Origin: an uncultured Bacteroidales bacterium
GTDB taxonomy: Bacteria; Bacteroidota; Bacteroidia; Bacteroidales; F082
Direction: 5' to 3'
Assembly (NCBI GenBank): GCA_946408345.1
Contig: CAMJRR010000011.1
Span: forward strand, 1 to 64,000
DNA length: 64,000 nucleotides
This document shows, piece after piece, positions 14,774 to 23,548 of this stretch (the stretch's first letter is position 1; every line of letters begins with the position of its first letter). The translations under genes and the position numbers were made by a program. The notes beneath the pieces were generated by a model that saw only the letters and a program-made list of their open reading frames with translations, searched no databases and was not told the origin of the DNA.

Positions 14774-17581
14774 TTGAAAGAGCAAACAACTTCCTATATC
14801 ACCATCCGCAACGCGAAGGTCAACAACCTGAAGAGCATCAGTTTGCAGATTCCGAAGAACAAGCTGGTGGTCATCACCGGCCTATCGGGATCGGGTAAGT
14901 CTTCGTTGGCGTTCGACACCTTGTATGCTGAAGGCCAGCGCCGTTATGTGGAGAGCCTGAGTTCATATGCGCGGCAATTCATGGGCCGACTCAACAAGCC
15001 CGACGTGGAGAGCATCACGGGCCTCTCGCCCGCCATCGCCATCGAGCAGAAGGTGAACTCGCACAACCCGCGCTCCACCGTGGGCACCAGCACCGAGATC
15101 TACGAATACCTGAAACTCCTCTACGCCCGCATCGGCAAGACCTACTCCCCTGCCTCGGGCAAACTGGTCAAGAAGCATCAGGTGATGGATGTGGTGAACC
15201 ATATCCTCGGCCTGCCGACGGGCAGCACGGCCTACATCGTCGCGCCGCTTCACCTGCCTGAAGGCCGCAGCCTCGAAGAGCACCTCAACATCCTCATGCA
15301 ACAGGGCTTCTACCGTATATTATATAACGGCGAGATCATCAAAATCGAGGATTTCCTCGACCAGAAGAAAAAGGTCAGCGAGAAGAAGGTGAAGCTGCTC
15401 ATCGACCGCATCAAGGTCAACGAGAGCATGGACGACGCCATCGGGCGCATCTCCGACTCGGTGCAGACCGCCTTCTACGAGGGCAAGGAGACCTGCCAGG
15501 TGATCAGCGAACTCGACGGCGAGCGCAAGGAAGCCGACTTCTCGTCGCGTTTCGAGGCCGACGGCATCACCTTCGAGCCGCCTACGGCCAATATGTTCGC
15601 CTTCAACAACCCCTACGGCGCCTGCCCCACCTGTCAAGGCTTCGGCAGCGTCATCGGCATCGACCCCGACCTGGTGGTGCCCAACAAGAGCCTGTCGATC
15701 TACGAGAACGCCATCGCCTGCTGGCGCGGCGAGAAGATGAGCGAGTGGAAAGACGCCCTCATCCGCGTGGCCGACAAGGTGGGCATTCCCATCTTCAAGC
15801 CGTTCTACGAACTCACCGACGAACAGGTGAGCCTCCTCTGGACCGGCAACCAGTACTTCGAAGGCATCGTGGACTTCTTCAACTATGTTGAGACACAGTC
15901 GTATAAGATACAATACCGCGTGATGCTGTCGCGCTACCGCGGCAAGACGGTCTGCCCCGAATGCCACGGCACGCGCCTGCGCCGACAAGCGCAATATGTG
16001 AAGGTGGGCGGCAAGAGCATCACCGACCTTGTGCTGATGCCCTTGGATGAGCTGAAAGCCTTCTTCGACCACCTCAAACTCGATGAGACCGACAGCAAAA
16101 TCGCCTCTCGCCTGCTGGTGGAGATCAACAACCGTCTGGATTTCATCATCGAGGTGGGCCTGGGCTATCTGACCTTGAACCGTTTGTCCAACACGCTCTC
16201 CGGCGGTGAGTCGCAACGCATCAACCTTGCGACCTCGTTGGGCAGCAGCCTGGTCGGCTCCACATACATCTTGGACGAGCCCAGCATCGGCCTGCATTCC
16301 CGCGACACCGAGCAACTGATTAAGGTGCTGAAACGCCTGCGCGACATCGGCAACACCGTCATCGTGGTGGAACACGACGAGGAAATTATACGTGCTGCCG
16401 ACTACATCATTGACATCGGGCCGATGGCGGGTGCCTTTGGCGGCGAAGTCGTGTTCGAGGGCGAGATCAAGGACCTCGTCCACTGCGAGAAGAGCCTCAC
16501 CACGCAATACCTCACGGGCAAGATGAGCATCCCCGTGCCCACCCGCCGACGCAAGAGCGCCAACGCCATCGTCATCAAGGGCGCGACGCAGAACAACCTC
16601 AAGAACCTCACCGTGCGCTTCCCGCTCAACATGATGACCGTCATCACGGGCGTGAGCGGCTCGGGCAAGTCGACCTTGGTGAAGGATGTGCTCTACCCCG
16701 CCATGAAACGGCAGTTGGGCGAGAACGCCGAGAAATGTGGCAGTTACGGTGCCTTGGAAGGCGACCTGCGCCTCATCCAGGCCGTCGAGTTCATCGACCA
16801 GAACCCCATCGGAAAGTCATCGCGCTCCAACCCAGCCACTTACCTGAAAGCCTACGACGAGATTCGGACGCTTTTCTCCGAACAGAAACTGGCCAAGCTG
16901 CGTGGCATCAAGCCCGCCTTCTTCTCGTTCAACGTGCCGGGTGGTCGCTGCGAGGAATGTGAGGGCGAGGGCGTGCAAAAGATCGAGATGCAGTTCATGG
17001 CCGATGTCTACCTGCCTTGCGAGGCCTGCCACGGCACGCGCTTCAAGGAAGAGGTGCTGGAAATCAAATACGACGGCAAGCACATCTCCGACATCCTCAA
17101 CATGAGCATCGAGGAGGCCATCGACTTCTTCGAGCACTCGTCGGAGCGGCAGACCCCCATCGTCGGGCGCATCGTCAACAGCCTGAAGCCCTTGCAGGAG
17201 GTCGGTTTGGGCTATCTGAAGCTCGGACAGTCGTCGAGTTCGCTCTCGGGCGGCGAGGCGCAACGCGTGAAGTTGGCCTATTTCCTCATCAAGGGACAGG
17301 TGGAGAAGCCCACGCTCTTCATCTTCGACGAGCCGACCACGGGCCTGCATTTCCACGATGTGAACAAGCTGTTGGAGTCGTTCAACGCCTTGATTGCCAA
17401 CGGCCACAGCGTCATCATCATCGAGCATAACATGGATGTCATCAAGTCGGCGGACTGGGTCATCGACCTGGGTCCCGAGAGCGGCAACAAGGGCGGCGAG
17501 ATCGTCTTTGAAGGCACGCCCGAGGACTTGGTGAAGTGCAAGGCATCATATACAGGTAAAGCACTGAAAAGTAAGTTGTAG
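14774..17581 (+). CDS. uvrA: Excinuclease ABC subunit A
   Basis: A 935-residue UvrA, the damage-sensing ATPase of nucleotide excision repair. Two ABC halves are present: Walker [10 protein letters not shown] and GVSGSGKST, signatures [14 protein letters not shown] and [14 protein letters not shown], and zinc modules [25 protein letters not shown] and CEACHGTRF. No ATG lies near the conserved start; TTG at 14,774 ([20 protein letters not shown]) places the start right after the -7 box. An ATG-less extension to 14,615 would translate the tandem repeats and is rejected. The gene stands alone; other uvr genes are not in the window. Confidence 0.95.
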   Translation: MKEQTTSYITIRNAKVNNLKSISLQIPKNKLVVITGLSGSGKSSLAFDTLYAEGQRRYVESLSSYARQFMGRLNKPDVESITGLSPAIAIEQKVNSHNPRSTVGTSTEIYEYLKLLYARIGKTYSPASGKLVKKHQVMDVVNHILGLPTGSTAYIVAPLHLPEGRSLEEHLNILMQQGFYRILYNGEIIKIEDFLDQKKKVSEKKVKLLIDRIKVNESMDDAIGRISDSVQTAFYEGKETCQVISELDGERKEADFSSRFEADGITFEPPTANMFAFNNPYGACPTCQGFGSVIGIDPDLVVPNKSLSIYENAIACWRGEKMSEWKDALIRVADKVGIPIFKPFYELTDEQVSLLWTGNQYFEGIVDFFNYVETQSYKIQYRVMLSRYRGKTVCPECHGTRLRRQAQYVKVGGKSITDLVLMPLDELKAFFDHLKLDETDSKIASRLLVEINNRLDFIIEVGLGYLTLNRLSNTLSGGESQRINLATSLGSSLVGSTYILDEPSIGLHSRDTEQLIKVLKRLRDIGNTVIVVEHDEEIIRAADYIIDIGPMAGAFGGEVVFEGEIKDLVHCEKSLTTQYLTGKMSIPVPTRRRKSANAIVIKGATQNNLKNLTVRFPLNMMTVITGVSGSGKSTLVKDVLYPAMKRQLGENAEKCGSYGALEGDLRLIQAVEFIDQNPIGKSSRSNPATYLKAYDEIRTLFSEQKLAKLRGIKPAFFSFNVPGGRCEECEGEGVQKIEMQFMADVYLPCEACHGTRFKEEVLEIKYDGKHISDILNMSIEEAIDFFEHSSERQTPIVGRIVNSLKPLQEVGLGYLKLGQSSSSLSGGEAQRVKLAYFLIKGQVEKPTLFIFDEPTTGLHFHDVNKLLESFNALIANGHSVIIIEHNMDVIKSADWVIDLGPESGNKGGEIVFEGTPEDLVKCKASYTGKALKSKL

Positions 17582-17582
17582 T

Positions 17583-17661
17583 ACTATGGCCAATGGCTTA
17601 TGACTATGGCCGCCTCAACGGTCGTGAAAACGGCCTAAGTCATCGGCCATAAGCCATAGTC
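17583..17661. repeat. Imperfect inverted repeat after uvrA
   Basis: The arms ACTATGGCCAATGGCTTATG and CATCGGCCATAAGCCATAGT pair imperfectly around CAACGGTCGTGAAAACGG. It lies between uvrA and the deacylase gene and may act as a hairpin at the transcript end, though no T-tract follows. Confidence 0.65.
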
Positions 17662-17700
17662 AGAAAAAGTCCGAATTAGAAGAAAAGAACTGACAACAAT

Positions 17701-18225
17701 ATGAAACCATCAGAGATAAACCAACCTTTGAGTGAGCGGCAGCAGAAGGTAGTGGACACCCTGCTCGGCCTCGGTATTGACTTCGACATCAAGTTCCATC
17801 CGCCGTTGGGTTCCATCGAGGAGTCGTTGGCCTACTGGGGCAAGTTCGAGGCCACGCACTGCAAGAACCTGTTTTTCAGGAACCACAAGGGCAACAAGCA
17901 CTACCTCGTCATCTTCGAGTGCATGCACCAGATGGACATCCACGACCTCGAGCAGCGTCTGCACCAAGGCAAGCTCACCTTCGCCTCGGAGGCCCGCATG
18001 GAGAAATACCTCGGCCTGAAGCCCGGCAGCGTCTCCCCCTTCGGCCTCATCAACGACGAGAACCACGAGGTGCACCTCTTCATCGACAAAAACCTCTTGA
18101 ATGCCCCACGCCTGAGTTTCCATCCCAATGACAACACGGGGACGATTATCATCAGCCAGGAGGACTTTATCAAGTTCTTGGAGGCTATGGGGAACAGTTA
18201 TGAGTTTGTTGAGTTGTATGATTAA
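17701..18225 (+). CDS. Prolyl-tRNA editing (YbaK/ProX) deacylase
   Basis: A 174-residue single-domain YbaK/EbsC-fold protein that hydrolyses mischarged aminoacyl-tRNA in trans, most likely Ala-tRNA(Pro). Family features are a ATHCKNLFFRN segment, GNKHYLVIF, LTFASEARMEKYLGLKPGSVSPFGL and NAPRLSFHPNDNTGTI near the C-terminus. It is free-standing and not fused to prolyl-tRNA synthetase. It follows uvrA by 119 bp on the same strand but across an inverted repeat, so co-transcription is uncertain. Confidence 0.9.
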   Translation: MKPSEINQPLSERQQKVVDTLLGLGIDFDIKFHPPLGSIEESLAYWGKFEATHCKNLFFRNHKGNKHYLVIFECMHQMDIHDLEQRLHQGKLTFASEARMEKYLGLKPGSVSPFGLINDENHEVHLFIDKNLLNAPRLSFHPNDNTGTIIISQEDFIKFLEAMGNSYEFVELYD

Positions 18226-18280
18226 AATAAGAATAACAATCAATATGGATAATTCCCGAATTGGTAATAATTGATTGTCT

Positions 18281-19093
18281 TCAAAACAATGATAATTGGG
18301 TATTACACTCTGACTTTTGAATATCCTTTATTATTGTTTTCCAACCATCGCGCTTTTTTCCGCTCATCGACATAATACGAGTCATAGATGGTTTATCCAT
18401 ACCTTTTATTTCCTCAATATAAACCTGATGCTTCTTATCGTTGAATTTTGGATGCCTTTTAATGGCCTCGATTATTTCTTCGATGGAAATGCTTGCGTCT
18501 TTTGCCTTGGTTATAGATTCATATGTGGTCCTATATTCAATCCTTGGGTAGTTTCCTTCAAGATATAATTTCACTAGTCCAGCGTGAGATAAAGGTTTTG
18601 AATAATCGGTCACATTGCAATTTGTGTTATAATCAAGAAAAACCACGTCCTTCTCTTCTAAACGTTCTTTGATTTTTTGAAGAGAGTGTTGAACTGCTGG
18701 CACATTCTCCAACATATACAAATAGGTCGGTAGATATATCAACCAACGTGCATCGGCATAGTTCAGTATTTGATTTCCATATTGATGGCCCAATGGTTTG
18801 CCATACTTGCGCACAGTTCGTTTAATATCTCTCATTGTGTCGTTGCGAAAGGTCGTATAATCCACCCCACAACTTTCAAACACTTTCAGTCCTTGCCATA
18901 CAGCCTCAACACATGTCGCTTTTATATTAGGCATTCCTGGAACTGGAATATTACCATGAGGGTAAAATGGACTCAATACACGAAGTATTTCATATTCGGA
19001 GGTTGATGTGATATCAAAAATTGACGCATTAGGATAATTTTTCCTAATGTTCTCAATTCTACTCTTCTTATTTGCAACATATATGTTCATCAT
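18281..19093 (-). CDS. Putative NADAR-like partner of the DarT-like gene
   Basis: A 270-residue cytosolic protein. SPFYPHG near residue 41, then ATCVEAVWQGLKVFE (Glu63, Trp66, Gln67), resembles the NADAR-family pattern in which a conserved T-E-H..Q-K helix lines the ADP-ribose pocket; YGKPLGHQYG and DYNTNCNVTD follow. It also resembles small uncharacterised families (DUF6939-like). Its ATG overlaps the DarT-like stop by 4 bp (ATGA), the arrangement of darT-darG toxin-antitoxin pairs. The inferred role is removal of ADP-ribose added by the upstream enzyme. The family link is by eye only. The gene is AT-rich relative to its neighbours, as expected of transferred DNA. Confidence 0.7.
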   Translation of the reverse strand: MMNIYVANKKSRIENIRKNYPNASIFDITSTSEYEILRVLSPFYPHGNIPVPGMPNIKATCVEAVWQGLKVFESCGVDYTTFRNDTMRDIKRTVRKYGKPLGHQYGNQILNYADARWLIYLPTYLYMLENVPAVQHSLQKIKERLEEKDVVFLDYNTNCNVTDYSKPLSHAGLVKLYLEGNYPRIEYRTTYESITKAKDASISIEEIIEAIKRHPKFNDKKHQVYIEEIKGMDKPSMTRIMSMSGKKRDGWKTIIKDIQKSECNTQLSLF

Positions 19094-20901
19094 ACGTATA
19101 ACGGAAAATCAATGTTTTTAATATACTTGATTGGAACAAAAGTTTTTACTAAAACTTCCGCCTGAAAATAAGATTTTTCATCATCAGCCAAATCAAAATG
19201 AGTATTGCATTTCACTGTATCGAAATGGATTTGTTTCAAGTCATCTAATGTATTTCCAATATTCACTGATTCTCTTTTTATTGTGGCATTTTTATTTGAA
19301 AACTTTGTAGAATCAATGGTAACCACTTCAAGGTCGATTTTTAATAATACTGGTTTCTTAATTCGTCCTTCATTCCTTGCTACATACATCATTGGATGGT
19401 TTTTTGTAAAGCATAGTCTAACATAATCCTGCAACCCTCGGCTTTTATCAAGCATCCGGCTTAATCCACCACCGCCAGGCATTGGTATGGTTATTCCATG
19501 TTCATCGCAATATGACCAAGAGAATAAACCACCATGTTCCTTGATAGATTCCAAATTGCTTTCATCAGTAAAATGATATAAACAATATATCCCATGTTGT
19601 TGCAATACCTCAATATATGCTTGTGAATTGATTTTTTTAGAATCTGCCAAGGCTCCCAAACGATTCCGTTCTTCCTGTTCCTCCTCAATTCTTTTTAATT
19701 CTGCCTTTCTTATTTCTTCCGCCTCTCTTTCTTTCCTTCGAAGTTCTTCCTCTTCTTGTCTTTTCTTTTTCTCTTTATTTATCAAATCTATCATTTCCTC
19801 ACGTTCGTATCCTTTGAGCAAACTGATATAAGTGATAAGTGGGCGGTTATCTTTATTCTTTTCAATGATGTTTTTACAGACCATTTTCAAATGATCATTG
19901 TCGGTCTGCATTTCAACAATGATAATATGTCTGTTTTTCAGTTTTGGATAGTTATCATAATCAATCTCTATTTCATCAATCAAAGCATCAGTTGCGGGGT
20001 CACATATTTCCACGTCGTCAGGGAAGTCGTAAAAAGGAGATCCTTCTCTCATGCAATAGTGATAGTTTAAACTCTTTGCATCCCAATCCTTATTGTTAGC
20101 ACATAAATAGATTGAAACCGAATAATCATTGCAAAGCTGCTCGATGAAATGTTGAATACTTTCATAAATGGAAATTGACCAATATCGGGTTCTGTTTCTG
20201 AACTGATCAAGATTATTTGTGTTTCGTTTTATGTGTTCAAAATCAGTATAATCCAAATCGTTTTCTAAACAAAATGAACTGGCAAAGAATTGCCACACTT
20301 GATAGTTCCCTTTTACATTTTCTCCATCTTCGTTCAATTTTGTAAATGGCACATCATAATAGTACCATCCAAAATCAGTCATTGTTTCTTTTGCAACTGC
20401 CAAACACCTATTTTTGAAATCATTTTGATCTTTTTCCCAATCATCATATGAAGCCGCTTTTTTAATTGCACTCTCCAAATCTTTTATCTTGTACTGATTA
20501 GAAACGACTTTCTCTTTCGTTGAAGAAGGGTTGATTCTATACCATTTTGCCAATCCTTTCGGATACAACTTCTTAATCTCTCTAAACTGACGTTCTGTGT
20601 CTTCCCGCTCTTTGAGCCATTCCTCCGTTTCATTCCAATTGGATGAAGAGCGTATTATCTTTTTCAATTCGAAAATGGATGCATCGTAACTTGAAATATG
20701 ATTTTTTTCAATAAAATCATAATATGCAAGCGGATATTTTTGTCGTATTATTTCAACTTTTCTTTTAGAAGGCCTTTTTATTACATCTTTTATTGCACCC
20801 CATATCCAAACGATAAAACAAATCAAGAGGATTAATACAACCCAAAACAATACAAAACCTATAATGCCAAAAATGATTTTTAGTATTAAACTATTATCCA
20901 T
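19090..20901 (-). CDS. Membrane-anchored DarT-like ADP-ribosyltransferase
   Basis: A 603-residue protein. Residues 5-37 form a membrane anchor (one long or two short helices). A middle region of about 330 residues, unrecognised, is followed by a charged coiled coil (about 370-420, rich in KKRQEEEELRRK-type sequence). The last 170 residues form a DarT (DUF4433) domain: LYHFTDESNLESIKEHGGLFSW, then YVRLCFTKNHPMMY, and the catalytic-type glutamate in FQAEVLVKTFVP (about Glu582). DarT enzymes ADP-ribosylate DNA bases. The large N-terminal extension and membrane anchor are unusual for DarT. The gene has its own -7 box and runs into the NADAR-like gene by a 4-bp overlap. Confidence 0.85.
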   Translation of the reverse strand: MDNSLILKIIFGIIGFVLFWVVLILLICFIVWIWGAIKDVIKRPSKRKVEIIRQKYPLAYYDFIEKNHISSYDASIFELKKIIRSSSNWNETEEWLKEREDTERQFREIKKLYPKGLAKWYRINPSSTKEKVVSNQYKIKDLESAIKKAASYDDWEKDQNDFKNRCLAVAKETMTDFGWYYYDVPFTKLNEDGENVKGNYQVWQFFASSFCLENDLDYTDFEHIKRNTNNLDQFRNRTRYWSISIYESIQHFIEQLCNDYSVSIYLCANNKDWDAKSLNYHYCMREGSPFYDFPDDVEICDPATDALIDEIEIDYDNYPKLKNRHIIIVEMQTDNDHLKMVCKNIIEKNKDNRPLITYISLLKGYEREEMIDLINKEKKKRQEEEELRRKEREAEEIRKAELKRIEEEQEERNRLGALADSKKINSQAYIEVLQQHGIYCLYHFTDESNLESIKEHGGLFSWSYCDEHGITIPMPGGGGLSRMLDKSRGLQDYVRLCFTKNHPMMYVARNEGRIKKPVLLKIDLEVVTIDSTKFSNKNATIKRESVNIGNTLDDLKQIHFDTVKCNTHFDLADDEKSYFQAEVLVKTFVPIKYIKNIDFPLYV

Positions 20902-20970
20902 CGGCTTTGCAAATTACGTGTTTTAACCCTAACCATTGTTTCAATACTTGTTTCGTATTGATTTCATCCG

Positions 20971-20978
20971 CAAATATA
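20971..20978 (-). promoter_or_regulatory. -7 box upstream of the DarT-like gene
   Basis: TATATTTG on the minus strand, about 70 bases before the start codon and next to the stop of the Bro-N gene. A small dyad CAATAC...GTATTG (20,942-20,960) follows in the leader and could be an operator. Confidence 0.5.
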
Positions 20979-20986
20979 CAACTTTT

Positions 20987-21838
20987 TCATTCTTCGCCAC
21001 TTTCCAAAATCAATTCCCCTTCTCCCAGTGCAATCTGTTTGGCGTTCATCGTTGAAACCACTGGCTGGCCAGTTTCTTTCTCAACGGCTTTGCGGGCGTC
21101 GTTGGCCACGGCGCCGCCGCGTCGGGCAATGCCAGCACTTTCGGCCATGCCTTGCGGGTTTTCATTCTTTGAGATTTGTGTCGTGGTGGCCTCCGCAAGC
21201 ATGTTGATGGCAATCTCAAGATCGGTCATGTTGTCGCGCAGGTTCTCTTTCTTCAAGCCCTTCAACTGCTTGTATTCCTTGGCGGAGAGACCGCTCCACT
21301 GGCGATAGATAATGTCGGTGAGCGAGGCAAACTGTTGCCCTTCCTCCAATCCGGCACGCTTCCACTCGTCGGTCAGGTGCTTCCTCACCTCTATCGACCT
21401 CATCCGCTGGTTAATCCAAGCCTCCGAATAACCCAACCTGCGGTAGTCGGCCACCGCCTGCTCAAAGGACAGCTCGGGATCCTGCATCTGGTCGATGCGT
21501 TTGGCCGCCACCTGCGCCATCCACAGCTTGAAAGGCTCCGCCTTAGGCGATGGAATGGATTGGATGAGACGGAAAAGCTGCTCTGTATCAGCCATATCCG
21601 CAAGGCGCATTTTGCCGTCTGGAGCACGTAATTTGAAAGCGTTACAATTTGTAACGGTTTCATTTCCCTCTTTCTTTAAGCGGTTTTTCAATACCCTCCA
21701 ATAGGTTTGTGGATTGGTGCTCTCGGTCAGCACACCAACCACATCCACCACCGAGAAATACCACTTCTCCTTATCCGTATCCCAAACAGTACGAACTTTT
21801 TTCTGTTCAAACAGTTGTATAGCTTGCTTTTGCGTCAT
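20987..21838 (-). CDS. Bro-N domain protein, phage-antirepressor-like
   Basis: A 283-residue protein with an N-terminal Bro-N domain (VWDTDKEKWYFSVVDVVGVLTES, YWRVLKNRLKKEG, KLRAPDGKMRLADMADTEQLFRLIQSIPSPKAEPFKLWMAQV). The C-terminal half resembles DinD-type antirepressors (RLGYSEAWINQRMRSIEVRKHLTDEWKRAG, TTTQISKNENPQG). DNA-damage-inducible proteins of this kind modulate repressor or RecA activity in other bacteria; a function here is not shown. It has its own promoter (21,866-21,897) and no phage genes nearby. Confidence 0.88.
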   Translation of the reverse strand: MTQKQAIQLFEQKKVRTVWDTDKEKWYFSVVDVVGVLTESTNPQTYWRVLKNRLKKEGNETVTNCNAFKLRAPDGKMRLADMADTEQLFRLIQSIPSPKAEPFKLWMAQVAAKRIDQMQDPELSFEQAVADYRRLGYSEAWINQRMRSIEVRKHLTDEWKRAGLEEGQQFASLTDIIYRQWSGLSAKEYKQLKGLKKENLRDNMTDLEIAINMLAEATTTQISKNENPQGMAESAGIARRGGAVANDARKAVEKETGQPVVSTMNAKQIALGEGELILESGEE

Positions 21839-21865
21839 ATTATTTTGGATTTTTCATTAACTCTG

Positions 21866-21897
21866 CAAATATACAAAATATCAGCTTATCCTGCAAG
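21866..21897 (-). promoter_or_regulatory. Promoter of the Bro-N gene
   Basis: On the minus strand CTTG (21,897-21,894), a 20-base spacer and TATATTTG (21,873-21,866), about 28 bases before the start codon. It is divergent to a -7 box TAACTTTG at 21,908-21,915 on the plus strand that would serve the sirtuin gene. Confidence 0.55.
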
Positions 21898-21961
21898 ATT
21901 TTTTGTATAACTTTGCACCTGAAAAACAATCTTAAATTTTGAATTTTAAATCTTGAATTCC

Positions 21962-22711
21962 ATGAATAACGAAGAGAAAATCAAGCAAGCCGCCGAAATC
22001 CTCTCCAAGGCGAAGAACATCGTGGGCTTCACCGGCGCAGGCACTTCCGCCGAGAGCGGCATCCCGCCTTTCCGTGGCGAGGGCGGCATCTGGAACCAGT
22101 ACGACCCTAACTCACTCGACATCGACTTCTACTATCGCCACACCAAGGAGTCGTGGAAGATCATACGCGAGGTGTTCTATAACTTTTTCAGCAACAAGGA
22201 CATCAAGCCCAATCCCGGGCATCTCGTCCTTGCCAAATGGGAGAAGGAAGGCCGATTAAGCAGTGTCATCACCCAAAACATCGATGACCTGCACACCGTG
22301 GCGGGCAACAGCGTAGTGTATGAGTTTCACGGCAACATGTCGCGCTTCGTGTGCACCAAATGCGGCCATAAGGTCGACGCCAAGAGCCTGACACTCACCG
22401 AGGAACCGCCCCGTTGCGCCCAATGCGGCGGACTGATGAAGCCCGACTTCATCTTCTTCGGCGAAGGCATCCCCGAGGACGCCTATTATGGATCGGTGCG
22501 CGCTGCGGAAAACAGCGACGCCTTTGTCATCATCGGCACTTCGGGACAAGTCAGCCCGGCCAACATGATCCCTGGCATCGCCAAACGCAACGGTGCAAAG
22601 ATCATCGAAATCAACATGGAGCCTTCGACCTACACGAACTATATCACGGATATCTACCTTGAAGGCAAATCCGGCGAGATCCTGCCAGCAATTGACGCCT
22701 TGATGAAATAG
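21962..22711 (+). CDS. cobB: NAD-dependent protein deacylase (sirtuin)
   Basis: A 249-residue sirtuin from the ATG at 21,962. The NAD-binding motif GFTGAGTSAESGIPPFRG lies near residues 23-40; TQNIDDLH and the catalytic His in EFHGNM follow, and a zinc module CTKC...CAQCGG lies around 135-160. It removes acyl groups from lysines using NAD. The aromatic-rich stretch typical of desuccinylases was not checked, so the acyl preference is open. The symbol is by family resemblance. The gene is monocistronic; a large hairpin repeat lies 16 bp after its stop. Confidence 0.93.
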   Translation: MNNEEKIKQAAEILSKAKNIVGFTGAGTSAESGIPPFRGEGGIWNQYDPNSLDIDFYYRHTKESWKIIREVFYNFFSNKDIKPNPGHLVLAKWEKEGRLSSVITQNIDDLHTVAGNSVVYEFHGNMSRFVCTKCGHKVDAKSLTLTEEPPRCAQCGGLMKPDFIFFGEGIPEDAYYGSVRAAENSDAFVIIGTSGQVSPANMIPGIAKRNGAKIIEINMEPSTYTNYITDIYLEGKSGEILPAIDALMK

Positions 22712-22726
22712 TAGGTGTATTATCCA

Positions 22727-22837
22727 GGTTTTTGAAGGCATGTCATACCGAACGGAGCAGCCCATAGATACGCTCCCTCCTTCGTCGGTCGGTATGACAT
22801 GGGCTGCGGAGCGAGTGTATCTATGCCTTCAAAAACC
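22727..22837. repeat. Large hairpin repeat, copy B
   Basis: The arms GGTTTTTGAAGGCAT (22,727-22,741) and 22,823-22,837 are perfect inverted repeats. Inner segments GTCATACCGA/TCGGTATGAC also pair. The outer arms match copy A (10,169-10,283) but with one A-T pair flipped to T-A. The right arm supplies the stop codon of the glycosylase gene. Confidence 0.8.
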
Positions 22838-23398
22838 ACCAAACACTGCCTCGAACATCCTGCGATAGGCTTCAACCTTTTTGTCAAATGATAAAGGATA
22901 GGCTCTTGAAGATGAGGGTAATCTATAAAGTGAAAGACCTTCCCTAAGCGTGATTTGTTCATTGGGTGAAGGAATCGCATCCGACTTGTAATACGCACAG
23001 ACTTCTTGGGTGGCTTTCTCACCTGTCGTGGCGATGGCATGGCATTGCGGCATCTGTTTCAGAAGGGCTTCAATATCGGTATGTTCCACAATCTCTAAGA
23101 AAGCATCTGAGGCGTTGTCTTTCAGCCTGTTGACTGCCGTGGCAGTATCGAAGAAAGCTATGCCTTTCTCGTTTAGAAACGCAATGATTTCATTCATTTT
23201 GAAGCACTTGTGTTCGGTGTCCACAAAATGGTTCTTGTCGCCGAACCAGATTTGGCCTTCAATGCGCCAATGGTCATTGATGAAGTTAGGGTAGAAAAAG
23301 TCCATGCACCAACGCTTCTTTGGCGGCGGGAAACTGCCTAAGAATAAGACTCTTGCGTTTTCAGGAAGGAAAGGCTTTAATGGGTGGTATTCAATCAT
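22829..23398 (-). CDS. Uracil-DNA-glycosylase-fold protein (mismatch glycosylase-like)
   Basis: About 189 residues from the ATG at 23,398 (MIEYHPLKPFLPENAR). Motif 1 VLFLGSFPPPKKRWCMDFFYPN and the late LPSSSRAY loop are those of the UDG superfamily branch that excises uracil, hypoxanthine or thymine from mismatches. It is probably a base-excision-repair enzyme; substrate choice cannot be read from sequence. The upstream in-frame start (23,434) adds unconserved residues. Its last codons (FGGF, stop) are written within the arm of the large hairpin repeat. Confidence 0.85.
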   Translation of the reverse strand: MIEYHPLKPFLPENARVLFLGSFPPPKKRWCMDFFYPNFINDHWRIEGQIWFGDKNHFVDTEHKCFKMNEIIAFLNEKGIAFFDTATAVNRLKDNASDAFLEIVEHTDIEALLKQMPQCHAIATTGEKATQEVCAYYKSDAIPSPNEQITLREGLSLYRLPSSSRAYPLSFDKKVEAYRRMFEAVFGGF

Positions 23399-23455
23399 GC
23401 TATTAGCGATTCTTTTAATACTAAATGAGATCAATTATGACATTTTTTCCCTTTT

Positions 23456-23548
23456 ACCGTCATGGCGGACAAGGATCCGCCATCTCCCAAGCGCGAAGAC
23501 GAAATCCTTCTCGCACTTGAGATTGCGGGTCAAGCCCGCAATGACGGT
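23456..23548. repeat. 93-bp inverted-repeat element
   Basis: Ends ACCGTCAT and ATGACGGT are inverted; inside are GGCGGA...TCCGCC and TTGCGGG...CCCGCAA hairpins. Elements with ends like these are widespread intergenic repeats in bacteria. It abuts the fucosidase stop codon. Confidence 0.75.

Noticed and set aside
15320..16507. A 395-codon minus-strand frame opposite uvrA
   Set aside because: Antisense shadow of uvrA; no motifs and typical mirror composition. The same applies to 38,662-39,723 (opposite parE) and 49,956-51,107 (opposite prolyl oligopeptidase).
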